NCBI GenBank assembly: GCA_030159075.1
Contig: BROG01000155.1
Span: 496,001-560,000, forward strand
Reading direction: 5' to 3'
Length of the DNA: 64,000 nt
Source of the DNA: Atrina japonica
Taxonomy: Eukaryota > Mollusca > Bivalvia > Pterioida > Pinnidae
Under the pieces are notes generated by a model that was not told the origin of the DNA, searched no databases, and worked only from the letters and a program-made list of their open reading frames with translations. Below are positions 1 through 10,660 of this stretch, piece after piece. The translations under genes were made by a program, and so were the position numbers. How positions within the stretch are numbered: the stretch's first letter is position 1; every line of letters starts with the position of its first letter.

Positions 1-196
1 TACTGAAAGATCTGAAGAGAAGGGTCCTTTCTCTCAAATTTCCTCAGAGAGGAGGGCCCCAGAAATCTGTAAAGGGGAACAAGGCAGTCAGGGATAAAGT
101 GAAGAAAATTGTGCAGAAACCTCCATTGCAGATGGAAAGGTCTGAGGTGTCCTGCTGTATACTTTTGACCAAACCTGTAGAACACATTCTCATCAG
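1..196 (+). CDS. SZT2: SZT2 exon 1 of window (5' part outside)
   Basis: The frame starting at base 3 is open and reads LKDLKRRVLSLKFPQ..., then a lysine-rich linker, then ILLTKPVEHILIR. Vertebrate SZT2 has the same arrangement: a helix with LRLRFP, a basic linker, then a KPLDKLLIRY-like strand. The exon ends in AG before the donor GTAATG at 197, phase 2. No acceptor is visible before base 1, so the exon continues upstream. The basic linker is probably disordered. Confidence 0.9.
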
Positions 197-284
197 GTAA
201 TGTTTGCTGTTAATGAGTTTGTTGTACTACTACATTGTTTACAGTAATTTCATGGTTGATTGTTCAGTAGTATAAAATTATAAA

Positions 285-621
285 TACAGACAAACTTTTA
301 TGAGTCGAATTTCTCCATGTTTTGAATAAACTTTAGGGCTCATTTCTATAAAAACATTGAAAATTCCTACAAATAATTTGAAGTAAAAATATATGTACGA
401 TATCGCCCCATGGCAATTCTTCTCATAAACTCTCAGTTTTTATTTTCACAAAAATTAAGTTAATTTTGGCACTAATTATGAAATATCATGAACACATATG
501 TCTTATTTGGTTTTGAAGCAGTGATATGTACCTTACAGAACCTCTGAAACTAAAAAATTGTATCATTCTTGGTTACCACTCCTGGTCCTATGGACTTCGA
601 GTTATCGAAATTTTTCTGTAA
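285..621. repeat. Palindromic interspersed element (MITE-like), copy 1
   Basis: The segment starts ACAGACAAACTTTTATGAGT and ends in a complementary TTCGAGTTATCGAAATTTTTC followed by TGTA. A clear second copy lies at 59124-59491. Both carry the same internal blocks: 'tcacaaaaattaagttaatt', 'tatgtcttat.tggttt.aagcag' and 'agaacctctgaaa.taaaaa'. The short inverted ends and TA-rich flanks suggest a non-autonomous Tc1/mariner/pogo-type DNA element. No coding capacity is seen. Confidence 0.7.
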
Positions 622-1110
622 TATGAACTAAGGCAATGCCTTGAAAACGCGTGCAGCTGCTTGTTTTACACATGGGAAAAATCATTCATCGAGAGGCTTT
701 CAGATATCAGAAAGGAACACCATATCTACAAAATGATGTCACATTTTAATTATGATGTCATATTTTTAGAACGTAAACATTTCTGGTAAATGATTGTTAC
801 CATAAATTTAATCTTCAAAATGTTTGCTAGCACAGAACGTAAATGAGATGATAGTATAGTATTACGTTTATGGTAATTTCTCTCTGGTAGAGTGAACAAA
901 TGCCTTGTGAAAATTTAGTCCTTTTTTACCAAGATAGTAATCATCTGTGTTTCTTCTTGGTAATTGACGAGGCTAACTAATCAAAAAACATACATTTTCA
1001 TTAGTGTATTATTGTATTGCAAAGAAAATATCAGTCTGTGACGTGACACTGGATGTCATCATATTTGGTCTTTTTTTTTCCACTTTTCTGTTATCTGTTC
1101 ATCCCATAGT

Positions 1111-1268
1111 CTGTTTTCAACATTTTTGTTTTCAACATTTTTGTTTTCAACATTTTTGTTTTCAACATTTTGTTTTCAACATTTTTGTTTTCAACATTTT
1201 GTTTTCAACATTTTTGTTTTCAACATTTTGTTTTCAACATTTTGTTTTCAACATTTTTGTTTTCAACA
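1111..1268. repeat. Minisatellite, 14-15 bp unit 'gttttcaacattttt'
   Basis: About ten head-to-tail copies of gttttcaacattttt run through this stretch, some with four instead of five terminal T. The T-length variation shifts the apparent frame between units. The array lies in SZT2 intron 1. The FCFQHF/FNIFVFN-type peptides it spells are not genes. Confidence 0.95.
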
Positions 1269-1500
1269 AATAACATCAGTTTCCTTCCTCAATATTTTAC
1301 TAATTGTTGTATAAAGCTTTTATATCAATTAGAATGAGTTCAATTATGGCCAAGATTCGGCTATATTTGCCAGAGTTATGGGACTTTAAAATATCCAAGT
1401 ATGGCCTAGCGTTTTTGAAGTACAGTCTTTAACTAACACAGCTCATTTTAATATATTTACATACAGACTGTAATTTCCTTCATTACAGTTATACAGCACT

Positions 1501-1680
1501 TTGTGCTGCACAGAATTTTTTCCATGAATAAATGCTTTTATACCCGATGATGTTAAAAAAATGAAAAACAATCCTTATATTTATATACATTACCATTTGT
1601 GCTGCACAATTAATATTTTCCATGAGTAATTGCTTTTATACCCCGATGATGTTCAAAAAATGGAAAACAATCCTTAATTG
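1501..1680. repeat. Direct duplication of about 80 bp in intron 1
   Basis: Two successive segments (about 1501-1580 and 1599-1679) share 'tgtgctgcaca', 'ttttccatga.taa.tgctt', 'cgatgatgtt.aaaaaat' and 'aaaacaatcctta'. They differ by small indels, so this is an old local duplication. It ends about 50 bases before the acceptor of exon 2. Confidence 0.85.
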
Positions 1681-1726
1681 TGATTCTCAACAGTTCTAAG
1701 AGTTGTATTTTAATTTATTTTGGTAG

Positions 1727-1948
1727 CTATGAAAGGAAACCAAGGGACATGACAATTTTAGAGGATCCATCTCGTTATATTCCAAGCCATGTTAATCAAC
1801 AACAGCTAGCAACTAAATCGACATTCGCCAATGCTTTCAACACACTCTCTCGTTATCTTCATCATCAGCGATGGATCTGGACAGTGAAGCAGGGACAAGT
1901 GGATATCAGTATGCAAGCTGTAGGTCGAATTTTGTCAGCACTGACCAA
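1727..1948 (+). CDS. SZT2: SZT2 exon 2
   Basis: The exon is 222 nt, entered in phase 2 after acceptor GGTAG and left in phase 2 before GTGAGT. It encodes (S)YERKPRDMTILEDPSRY, then NTLSRYLHHQRWIWTVKQG and MQAVGRILSALTK. The LSRYL-HQRW-W core is one of the best conserved SZT2 blocks and anchors the identification. The spliced codon across the junction is AG|C (Ser), where vertebrates have Arg. Confidence 0.96.
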
Positions 1949-2375
1949 GTGAGTCGTTTTTTGTTATCGCAGTCATGTGTTTTAACCTACATACAACTTT
2001 AATGGATAAAATACATTATTATACCTTAGTGTATATTTTCTCTATGAAATTAAAGATAAATAAATTATTATTTTAATGAACTTGTATGACAAAGTTCTAT
2101 AAACCAATTAACAACTTCAAGAACTATTAATCAGGTATTAACTGGGCATGAACATTTTCCCATACTTTTACAAAGATTGCATTCTTATTGGAGAATTTAC
2201 AGAATATGATTTTTCAGACTGCTATTTTTCAACCTTTTGAATTGATTTGTCCCTGAGACTTCCAAATGACTGTTTATCAAATGAGAAATGACCATTGCTG
2301 CAGAAGGCAGATTTACATACCTCTCAGGGGTAGATATCTTAAATAATGTCCTCATAACCAGTAAATAAGTGTATA

Positions 2376-3638
2376 CAGTCAAACTTGTATATAAAGACCG
2401 CTCAGGGGAAATTACAAAAACGGTCTTTATAGACAGGTGGTCTTTATATAAAGGGTCACATGAGATATGAAATCCAAGGTATTGGAGATGACTACATATT
2501 TCTTCCATGGTTAGATATTTCATTTAGTGATTAAATGGATATTGTATTTATTTACTAAAGGGATTTTCCTAACTCCAGGGTCTGGAAAATTGGATAATAT
2601 TCATTTTTTTTTAAAAATTCCAAATTTGGAATTTTTGAATCTTTTTGGGAAAATACAAGCCATTTTTTCATTGGGAAGGGTCCTGTAACCATACCAAAAA
2701 TAGTCATAGAAAATCCCTGTAGCTAATACATGCATAACATGTAAATAATAAAAAAAAATAACAATGAAATAATTCAATGTTTTAAATAATTTAAATGAAT
2801 TTATGATGTAATTGAATTATACATGTACATCGAGGATATGGCATATTATTCAAACTGAAACAAATATCTAAAATGTGCTCAAAGTTGGTGGTCTGTGTTG
2901 TTAAGACACACGAGTCAGAAGTGTAAGAATGTACAGAAAGATGTAGATAGTTGAATTTTATTTAATTATCATTTTATTAGACGTAATCCAATGCTACGAG
3001 CGCCGGCGATTTTACTCTTTGGATTGAGATGTTGACATGCTTATCAAGTAATGTTCAATTAGTTACAGGATTCCAGAATACGAGAAAACAAATCATCAAT
3101 CAGTCAGCGATGATATATATATGCTCCTGTTTGTAAAAACACCTTGTCACAAAGTGTGTCCTCTTTGAATTTTTTTCTTTTAAGTCTTGGTCTTTCGCCG
3201 ATTAAGTAATCATCACCGGAAACTTTGGTCATGAATTGATGATCGAAAACAAAACATCTATCAGTCAGCGATGATTGTTAGTTCCTGATTGTAAAAACAC
3301 CCTGTCAAAAAGCACGTCCGAGTGCCTAATTACTACCCGGGACGTTAATTGACACCTCCAGGTGTGTTGTGACTGTCAAAGCATCGTGTTTTGCGCCATG
3401 TTGTTGATTAAGTCTCGAATTGTCCTGCGAGAATTATCTACGAGTTATCTCCCTTCCAAGTGTAGTAAGTGTATAAGCAGTCACTATACGCAAGTAGGAC
3501 AACCAATGCCGGTTGCGTAAGGCAGGTGGTCGCTATATAGGGGGCAAATATATAGTAATTTTCAAGGGGCAGTCCAAATACGGTCGTTATGGACAGGAAG
3601 TCGTTATATGAGGGGGGTCGCTAAGGCAAGTTTGACTG
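2376..3638. mobile_element. CAGTCAAACTTG-bordered DNA element, about 1.26 kb (or two smaller copies)
   Basis: The left end reads TA-CAGTCAAACTTGTATATAA and the right end is its complement, CAAGTTTGACTG-TA. The TA flanks fit a Tc1/mariner/pogo-type target duplication. Inside is a direct repeat (3088-3155 and 3246-3315, sharing 'atcagtcagcgatgat' and 'tgtaaaaacacc.tgtca'). The last 170 bases (about 3470-3638) look like a separate short copy of the same MITE family, so this may be two insertions rather than one. No transposase frame is visible. Confidence 0.55.
3088..3315. repeat. Direct repeat of about 70 bp, two copies
   Basis: Copies at about 3088-3155 and 3246-3315 share 'atcagtcagcgatgat', 'ctcctg/ttcctg.ttgtaaaaacacc' and '.tgtca.aaag'. 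They are separated by about 90 bases of unrelated sequence. They look like internal sequence of a mobile element. Confidence 0.7.
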
Positions 3639-3733
3639 TATATTGAAACTTGTATATAACAACCTCTTTATATTGATTATAAATTTTTCTCTTATTTCAA
3701 GAAACTCATCACTGTTTATACTTTGTTTTCCAG

Positions 3734-3812
3734 AATCCGTATCCAAGAAGGTTTTCATTTTGCCTCCAGTAATTCTGGCATTGTCAACATGGTCTTGGAG
3801 GTGGACATGATG
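3734..3812 (+). CDS. SZT2: SZT2 exon 3
   Basis: A 79-nt exon between CTTTGTTTTCCAG and the donor GTAGGA. Read with the preceding AA it gives K-IRIQEGFHFASSNSGIVNM and then VLEVDMM. This is the conserved EGFHFA...GI-NMVLE strand of SZT2. The donor lacks the +5 G of the consensus but is the only one that keeps phase 0 into exon 4. An opposite-strand open frame over this exon is a shadow. Confidence 0.95.
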
Positions 3813-3957
3813 GTAGGACATATTTTTTAAGTCTTTCCTTTAAGAATAATAGATTTATTTTACAAAACAATAAAAAAGTGAAAATATATATTTTGATATA
3901 TATATATATATATAGATATATATTGATATATTTATATACATTATCATTTCATTTGAA

Positions 3958-4195
3958 TTAAAATTTGAATGGTGTTTAACGACACTCAACAATTTTTCAG
4001 TTATATGTTGGCGGCCAGTTTTTAATTGTTGGAGGAGATAACCCGGTTACAATGTACCCGGGAAGAGACCACCGGCCGTCATCAAGTAAACTGGCAAACT
4101 GTCTCACAAAAATCAGCTTAGGTATCAGCAGGATTTGCACCTGTGATATAACAGGCAGTATGCTCTAACCACTGGGCCACGGAGCCTCCCCCCAC
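3958..4195 (-). repeat. tRNA-derived SINE, family A, minus strand
   Basis: Read on the minus strand it begins GGCTCCGTGGCCCAGTGG and has a tRNA-type A box TGGCCCAGTGG (4169-4179) and a B-box-like GGTGCAAATCC (4131-4141) at the proper spacing. The body contains the complement of 'ggccagttttta' and 'caacaatttttcagttatat', and the tail runs to '...gttgagtgtcgttaaacacc'. The same body and tail recur at about 44880-45055 and 52318-52555 in the other orientation. RNA polymerase III transcription would be expected of an intact copy; activity here is unknown. Confidence 0.8.
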
Positions 4196-4470
4196 CCCCA
4201 TTTCATTGAATTTCTAAATCATTACCATTCTTAGGATTTTAATTTGTAGATTGTATACCATTACTACTGTTTAATGAGTTGACAAATCAACTAGTTTGGT
4301 CATTTTTCTTGCTCATATTATAAAGGAATTCTGTAGGCAAAATTTCAACACATGAAGATATATGGGGTAATACTTTTCTCTGATATTGATTTTGAGGAAG
4401 AATAGCATTTACATTACTTGTGTATAGAGCTGTAAATCTCACCTGAAAATCATTGTAAAAATAGTTAGTG

Positions 4471-4834
4471 GATTCTACATCCTCATTTTACTGGTATTAT
4501 TCAACATCCTCATTTTACTGGTATTATTCTACATCCTCATTTTACTGTATTCTATATCCTCATTTTACTGGTATTATTCTACATCCTCATTTTACTGTAT
4601 TCTATATCCTCATTTTACTGGTATTATTCTACATCCTCATTTTACTGTATTCTATATCCTCATTTTACTGGTATTATTCTACATCCTCATTTTACTGGTA
4701 TTATTCTACATCCTCATTTTACTGTATTCTATATCCTCATTTTACTGGTATCATTCTACATCCTCATTTTACTGGTATTATTCTATATCCTTATTTTACT
4801 GGTATTATTCTACATCCTTATTTTACTGGTATTA
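4471..4834. repeat. Minisatellite, 20/24-bp units, intron 3
   Basis: About 16 units built on 'tacatcctcattttactg', followed either by 'gtattattc' or directly by 'tattc', so the spacing alternates between long and short forms. The array has no stop in the frame of exon 4, so the open frame runs from about 4465 through the array into exon 4. Proximity to the acceptor (38 bases) is the notable point. It is intronic in the homology-based model. Confidence 0.93.
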
Positions 4835-4872
4835 GTTATTTTTATCATCCGCATTTTATCCCGTTTTACCAG

Positions 4873-4973
4873 CATGGGGACATCGGTTCAGATAACAAAG
4901 AGAAGGCAGATAGTGGTCCCTGTGTAGTGCAGTACATTGTCTTTCCTCCGCATGTCAAGACAACTAGAGACAG
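4873..4973 (+). CDS. SZT2: SZT2 exon 4
   Basis: A 101-nt exon, phase 0 in and phase 2 out, donor AG|GTAAGT. It encodes HGDIGSDNKEKADSGP, then CVVQYIVFPPHVKTTRD. The CVVQYI-FPPH block followed by a T-(K/R)D turn is diagnostic of SZT2. The start at 4873 rests on the acceptor TTTTACCAG. The frame is also open upstream through the minisatellite, so an extended form cannot be excluded from sequence alone. Confidence 0.95.
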
Positions 4974-5277
4974 GTAAGTGGAACGAAATCTTGATTATTG
5001 TTATAGTCATTAAGTAAATATATTCTGTAGTGTAATTTAACAAAATGATACAAACTTGTGTGTATGCAAAGGTATGAATTGCTTTTCTTTCTAGCTTGAC
5101 CTGATGTGGTTCCCCTTCAATCTAAACACTAAGAGAACCAGGGGCAAGTTTCACTAGAGGTCATAACTTTACATGTATACATAAATCTAGACTTATGTCT
5201 AAGATGAGTCTCACTAAAGGTCGTAGCTTTCTCCCTCCATATAAACCTCCGTCTAAGTCTACTTCTGCTTCAAAGTA

Positions 5278-5730
5278 CAGTCAAACCTGCCTTAAAGGCC
5301 ACCTGTTTACAGCAGCCACTTATCTTCAACAGCCAGTTAGTATTCATCCCAATCAATTTCACTATATAACATACCTAAACCAGCAGCCACCTGTCTGACG
5401 TGGCCAGCGGCCTGTGATATTCAGGACAAAATGCTTGGTCACACTGTTTTCAGCAGCCATTTTTTGAAGATGGTTGATCGCATGATCTTTTTTCAAAAAA
5501 CCTATGAACATGTTAGCCAGGTAGCACTGTAATATACATGATTTTAACACCTGATCATCTTAACATCAAACCATTTGGTATTGGTATATGAATATGCATA
5601 TGTTGCAATACACTGTATAATGAACATCAATCTTCTTGTGATTTTTGTCAACGTGGAACCAAAGGCCCTCTGTCTTATGCAGCCACTTTTTCGATTTCCC
5701 TTGAGTGGTGGCTGAAAACAGGTTTGACTG
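5278..5730. mobile_element. MITE with CAGTCAAACCTG inverted ends
   Basis: Left end TA-CAGTCAAACCTGCCTTAA, right end complementary CAGGTTTGACTG-TA, giving near-perfect terminal inverted repeats with TA on both sides. The subterminal 'ggccacctgttt..agcagccact' on the left and 'cagccactttttc..tgagtggtggctgaaaacagg' on the right extend the palindrome. At 453 bp it is longer than most copies in this window. It encodes no recognisable protein. Type of ends and TA flanks point to the IS630-Tc1-mariner/pogo group (inference). Confidence 0.8.
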
Positions 5731-6605
5731 TACTACTAATTTCACACGTAACGAGTAAGTGTATGTTTACGACCTTTTGTGAAACTGAAACTACATACAT
5801 GTATTGTAACTTGAGTAACTCGAGTTACATCTAAAGTTGTGTCTATGTTTGTGGGCAGATTTACGATGTTTAGTGAAATTGGCCCCAGATTTAAAAACTG
5901 GGGCTCCTAGTGTGAATCCTAACAGAGACAGATATTTGTCTCAACCAAATTTTTATGGCATCTAGGAACTGTCTGGATTCTGGAAATCATTTTAGACATA
6001 ACTCTGTAGAGGATACTAACTGCAAAATAGCCACATTTGTAAACCAAGTTTCCTAAGTGTAGAATAATAATAGAGAAATATATTTGTCTAGACTTCAGTT
6101 TTACACCAATTTGGGACTAAGTTTTCCATGGAATTTTGAATGTACTTATTCCTGGACATCCTAACTACAACGTAGCCTGATCGTATCTGTCATTGAAAGG
6201 GGATATTGATAATTCAAGATAGTGGGGGTTTTATTTTTAGGGTGATTGGTGGCATACCAGATCTGTAAACTATGGATGAATCCAAATTTTTCTCTGTTTT
6301 TCTCATTTATAGCATCACTATTTCATGGTGGATTTTATTGAATGGGAGTCAGTCATTTGGATGAATATTATAATTTTTCACAAGATCTTCATTTTAAGTA
6401 TTGACAGACATTTATTTGTTTTGTTTAAGGTGAATGCACTTACTGGTAGGTCTATATCTCTCATAAATTCTTTTTTCCATCCTTGATGATCCCATTTAAT
6501 TTTTAGGAAAACCCTCTGATGTCCTGATCTGCTATACAAAGAAATATTTCCTATGATATCTAGTCATCAATTTAGCACAATGTTTAGATCTGTAATTATA
6601 GTTTT

Positions 6606-6720
6606 TTTTATACCCCATGCAACTTTTTTGAAAGGCGTATAAGTTTTTGATCCACCTGTCTGTCAGTCCATTTCTGGTTACCAGACAATAACTTGATTTT
6701 CTAATCTGTTTTTACATTTG
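6606..6720 (+). repeat. Interspersed repeat fragment ('taccccatgcaac' head)
   Basis: The stretch 'ataccccatgcaact...aaaggcgtataag' is a small hairpin-like head followed by 'ccacctgtctgtcagtcc' and 'tctggttaccagacaataac'. This matches the style of a widespread bivalve repeat with a hairpin head and a 'ctgtctgtc' body. It ends about 45 bases before exon 5. Identification is by recalled style only. Confidence 0.5.
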
Positions 6721-6764
6721 CTTAATTCTTCCTTTATTCCACCATCATTTTATCATTCTGATAG

Positions 6765-6927
6765 TGTCTCAGAGGAAGACATGGATGAACTTGAGACAAC
6801 AGAGGCTGACGGAGAGTTACAGATTGTGACAGAATGTTGGATAGAGCCTCAGTATGGAGTAGCCATCAATAATTCACCCGAGAGACAACACTGGAATGGC
6901 CTCAGTTACAAAGAAATAGCAAAAGCA
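6765..6927 (+). CDS. SZT2: SZT2 exon 5
   Basis: A 163-nt exon after acceptor CTGATAG, donor GCA|GTAAGT. It encodes (S)VSEEDMDELETTEADGE, then LQIVTECWIEPQYG and GLSYKEIAKA. The acidic linker followed by LVTE-W-EPQYG and a Y-EI-A helix corresponds to the same order in vertebrate SZT2. The exon ends in phase 0 and joins exon 6 (LYPKD...) across the very large intron 5. In vertebrates the two blocks are directly adjacent, so no coding exon seems to be missing between them. Confidence 0.96.
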
Positions 6928-8273
6928 GTAAGTCAAATTTTTACAAACTTTTGATTGCATCAAATTATTCAGTGCAAGAGGCTTAAAGGTTCCATTTCAC
7001 AGATTTTCAGGTATAAAGGGAAAAATTCATTTCAAGTCATGTAGATGGTAATATCTTGATGGGTTGAATCTGCATGAACGTAAATCAATATGCATACACT
7101 ATCTTAAACGCCCCTAATTTGACATTTTTCTGTGTTGGTTTATATAGTTATCATCAAAAACTTCCAAGGTGTCTTAGACGCACTAGGTCAGTTTCACCTT
7201 TGTGCGTCACAATGTCTAAAAGACTGAAAAGAAGGATAGTTTTTTGTAAATAAAACATTTTATAATACCAAATATAAAGAGTAAAATGTTGTGTGATTGA
7301 GCACCTTTAAGAATTGTCTTAATGATAAAACAAAGAAATTATATACTGTATACCTGCAAATTTTTGCCTTTTTTCGCCCTTAGATGAGAGGGCAAATTTA
7401 CAGTATCCATGTTGAATATTGTGTTGGTACATTGCAGAATCTTAACAATTTTTTTATGGTTCTAAGTTTAGACCAGAATTGCAGATGAATCTGCTACTAA
7501 AGTGGCCGCAATGAGTAATACTAAAATTGAAATAATATAAACCAAACTATATTCATATTCCTATATGCCAAAGTTACATATAACAAATTGTTATGCTTAC
7601 AAAACTGTGTGACCTATGACAGGCATGTCACTTGCTCAAACATGTGAAAGGGGAGATAACTTCAGTTTCATCCGGCTCATGTGTCATATCACATACTACA
7701 ATATTTCATCAATTCAACATATTTTTCCTTGAGTGAATTATCTGATGAACATCCTATTCGGCCACCTCTTACATACAAGTTGGTTACATGTGGAGCATAA
7801 TTAGTCATATGGTTGAAAATAATCACAAATGTCATGATGGTGCTGAGAACATATATTCAAGAAAGCAGGTTTGCTTTCACTTGAGACTAGTTTCTCCACA
7901 AATTTGGATGTGGTGGAAAATGTTATCTTACCCTGTAGTAAACCCTCACAACCTCTGCAAGTCTTGTCATGGACAAACAAAATTTTGTACACCAACATTG
8001 AGAATGTGATATCCCTCCCTTAGTGTGGTGTTAGATTATATTATTCTCATGTAAATACATATTCTGTTATTGTATTTTGTCCCTCTGATAAAGAGAAATA
8101 TATACAAGTACATTGATATTGACAGCATTTTGACAGTGAAACTTTGCATTCAACAGTGCATATCTACCTTAATAGAAAAAAAGACTGAAATTAAGGTGAC
8201 AATGTAATGTTTTAACTAATATTTGTATTGTATGATATGTACAAATGTTAACATCTGTGTAGAAGTAATATTT
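6928..8273. other. Intron 5, AT-rich stretch without recognised feature
   Basis: I see no repeat structure, splice-flanked open frame or RNA gene here. Two overlapping open frames of 65-73 codons on opposite strands near 7788-8009 are not similar to any family I know and lack splice signals worth reporting. Confidence 0.6.
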
Positions 8274-9205
8274 TTATGCCCCCGGCCTGAAAAGTCTGCC
8301 AGGGGCATTTAGTGTTTGGATCGCAGGACTCTACATAAGGATTTTGTTCACTTTTCCCATCGGACAAGTATATAAAAATAATTTGTCCAAATCACAAATC
8401 CACTTCCCTGCAATTTACAAAGAAAAAATTATGGAATTAAAAATATATATATATAATAAAAAAGGATAAAAAAAAAATCGGGCCTACCAAACAAATAAGT
8501 GAATATTCATCAAACGACGAAAAATAAAAGCAACACCAATGATAGAGTTATCACCCAAAAAAAAAAAAAAAAAGCAAATAAATAGATGTGTATTCATGCA
8601 CTTCAATAATGTTAAAATCTTCACTGGAACTGGAAGATTGATTGACTGCAGAATGTTACATTATTTCTTTTTTTGTTGCATGCAACTCAATTTTCTGTAT
8701 CATTTTGTTCATAATTTGTTTTCATCCACCATAAACCAATAAATTGTCAAACCATGTTCATGATAGTAGATCAAATTTGTAATCAAATCAGTGTCACTGC
8801 AGCTTCCAAAGCTATTAATTTTCCATAGGTGACAAGCATTTTAATGATAACTTTTCAGAAACCTCATGATTCTACATTCGCACCTATGTTATTATGATTT
8901 CATCGGAAGTCAATGTCTGTCTATGTATATGCATAGGAAGATAAAAACTTCCACAATGTTTATCTGAGTAATTGAAGGATCAGTTTTGAATGAGACATTA
9001 AATGGATAAACATCAATTTAGCTGAGGTTTGAAATAACAAAATTGTAAATTTTGCTAATTATTTTAACAAATTACATGTATAAATATTGCTGATTATTTT
9101 TACTTGTCCAAGCTGATTTTCATCTGGACATGGATAATCGGACAAGTGTTAATGACGAGCCCTAGATCATCTGTCTGTCTGTCCGTAATTGCATATTCCT
9201 CTTTT
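8274..9205. repeat. 'TATGCCCCCGGCCTGAAA' repeat interrupted by an inserted element
   Basis: The left part 'tatgcccccggcctgaaa..gtct...agtgtttggatc' and the right part 'atcatctgtctgtctgtccgtaatt' together match the uninterrupted copy at about 61092-61190. In that copy 'tttggatcgtctgtctg' is continuous. Between them lie about 830 bases that begin 'caggactctacat' and end 'atgacgagccctag', imperfect complements. This implies a later insertion into an older repeat. 'cggacaagt' motifs occur near both ends of the insert. Confidence 0.6.
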
Positions 9206-9299
9206 TTGCATAAGAACTCAAAACACAAGACAATTTCCAGTTGTATATGTAAAATATTCCTTTAAATTTGTTGTTGAAAAAAACAATTTCCCAAACTGG

Positions 9300-9316
9300 G
9301 GGAGGGGTGGGGGGGG
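9300..9316 (+). other. G-rich tract
   Basis: The run GGGAGGGGTGGGGGGGG has several closely spaced G runs and could form a G-quadruplex on the + strand. It is intronic and no function can be inferred. Confidence 0.5.
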
Positions 9317-9654
9317 ATGTACTGATTATGGTAAAAAGTTAAATAGAAATGAGAACATACCAAACTATGTTTTATGAAAATTGACTTTTTATGACATGAG
9401 TGTACCCTGATGCTTAATGAGAATCCATTATTAGTGTACCTAAGATGTTTAGGCCAGTTGTAGCATTATATATTCAAATGACAGGACAGAATCAACATGA
9501 ATCATCATTGTTCACAAAAATGTAAATTGCACATTCCTGTTATTTGTATTATTTTCTTTGACATTTTGGTTAAGGAATCACTGTATTATCAAAATTGCTG
9601 TACAGAATGTCACTTGATGTTTTAATTCCATCTTTTCATTTGATTGTTAGTGAC

Positions 9655-9790
9655 GTAAACTCTGTGTTTCTGTGTGCTCATTTCTGCCTTGTTTGAACTC
9701 CGTCTAGCCATTAGAAACAGACGAAAACTGTGTGTTTCTGTGTGCTAATTTCTGCCTTGTTTGAACTCTGTCTAGCCATTAGAAACAATG
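9655..9790. repeat. Tandem duplication, two units of about 65 bp
   Basis: Two adjacent units share 'tgtgtttctgtgtgct', 'atttctgccttgtttgaact' and 'tctagccattagaaaca'. They differ at only a few bases, so the duplication is recent relative to neighbouring repeats. Confidence 0.9.
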
Positions 9791-10577
9791 CAATGTAAAG
9801 AGGAATGTTCATGCTCATATGGTGAATTCATTGGATTTTGTTTAGTTAACCCAGGAAAAAACTCGCACATACATGCAACTCACAAAAACACATACATTGT
9901 ACAATATAATATGAAAAGAATGTTCACACTTGTACATATAAAACTTAGAATACTAAGAGTTATCTACCTTTGATGCCTGACCTATTGTCAAGTGTTTCTA
10001 TCTGGTTGCTGTTATATAATTACAAGTTTTCTCGTTTATTTGCTTTTCATATTTTCATTGGCCAAGTGATGGCTCAACTTACACCCTTTCATGAATCTTT
10101 ATTTGTTAAACCTGTTTACAGTACGCCATGGACGCCTCATTTTTATCAGATCCCAAACTCAGGTCATGGAATCTAGAAGTACATGTATGTGCATTGTTTG
10201 GACAGATAATGCTTTTGTTTGGAATATTTCTATTTGTTCAATCCAATTACTTCTTGTTTACTGAAAAATCTTCCTGAATGTCTTTGATCCACTAACCTTT
10301 AATCGTAATTCAACTTTTGTTGTTAAATCCTGAAAAATCTTAGGTCTTTAAAGTATCTATCAAATATTTTACTTAATGGAAGGTCAAAGAAGAAATTCCT
10401 TTCACAGGTTTTACAGGTAATAAGGTCAAATTTTATTTTCATATGAACTAACATATCTGGTCATTACAGTTCATCTTTCACCATTATGGGTCTTGCTAAG
10501 CCATTTCTGACTTGTTCCTCTGTATAACATTTTGACATAGACTCTAACAGTATGGAGCTTCAAAGAGAAAAAGGGTT

Positions 10578-10660
10578 ACAGGGGTGTGATAAAGGGAGGG
10601 CTGATACAGGATGTGTGATAAAGGGAGGGCTGATACAGGATGTGTGATAAAGGGCAAGTG
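10578..10660. repeat. Short tandem repeat, about 30-bp unit
   Basis: Three partial units of 'gtgtgataaagggagggctg' plus 'atacaggat'. The opposite strand reads as a proline/serine-rich open frame (10576-10758), which I regard as an artefact of the repeat. Confidence 0.85.

Larger units (their letters stand above)
197..1726 (+). other. SZT2 intron 1
   Basis: Donor GTAATG at 197; acceptor TTTTGGTAG ending at 1726. It holds a palindromic interspersed element (285-621), a 15-bp minisatellite (1111-1268) and a direct duplication of about 80 bp (1501-1680). The remaining roughly 700 bases are AT-rich sequence in which I see nothing. Confidence 0.85.
1949..3733 (+). other. SZT2 intron 2
   Basis: Donor GTGAGT, acceptor TTGTTTTCCAG. 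Most of it (2376-3638) may be one palindrome-bordered DNA element or two neighbouring ones, described separately. The rest is AT-rich with no feature seen. Open frames on the minus strand here are short and show no family resemblance. Confidence 0.85.
3813..4872 (+). other. SZT2 intron 3
   Basis: Contains a short AT tract (about 3894-3930), a tRNA-derived SINE on the minus strand (about 3958-4195), about 270 bases with nothing recognisable, and a minisatellite (4471-4834) that stops 38 bases before the acceptor CCCGTTTTACCAG. Confidence 0.85.
4974..6764 (+). other. SZT2 intron 4
   Basis: Holds a 453-bp palindrome-bordered MITE (5278-5730) and an interspersed repeat head at about 6606-6720. 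Around the MITE, 'agtttcactagaggtcataac', 'gagtctcactaaaggtcgtagc' and 'gtgaaattggcccc' are related degenerate copies of a short motif. Nothing else is recognised in about 900 bases. Confidence 0.8.
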
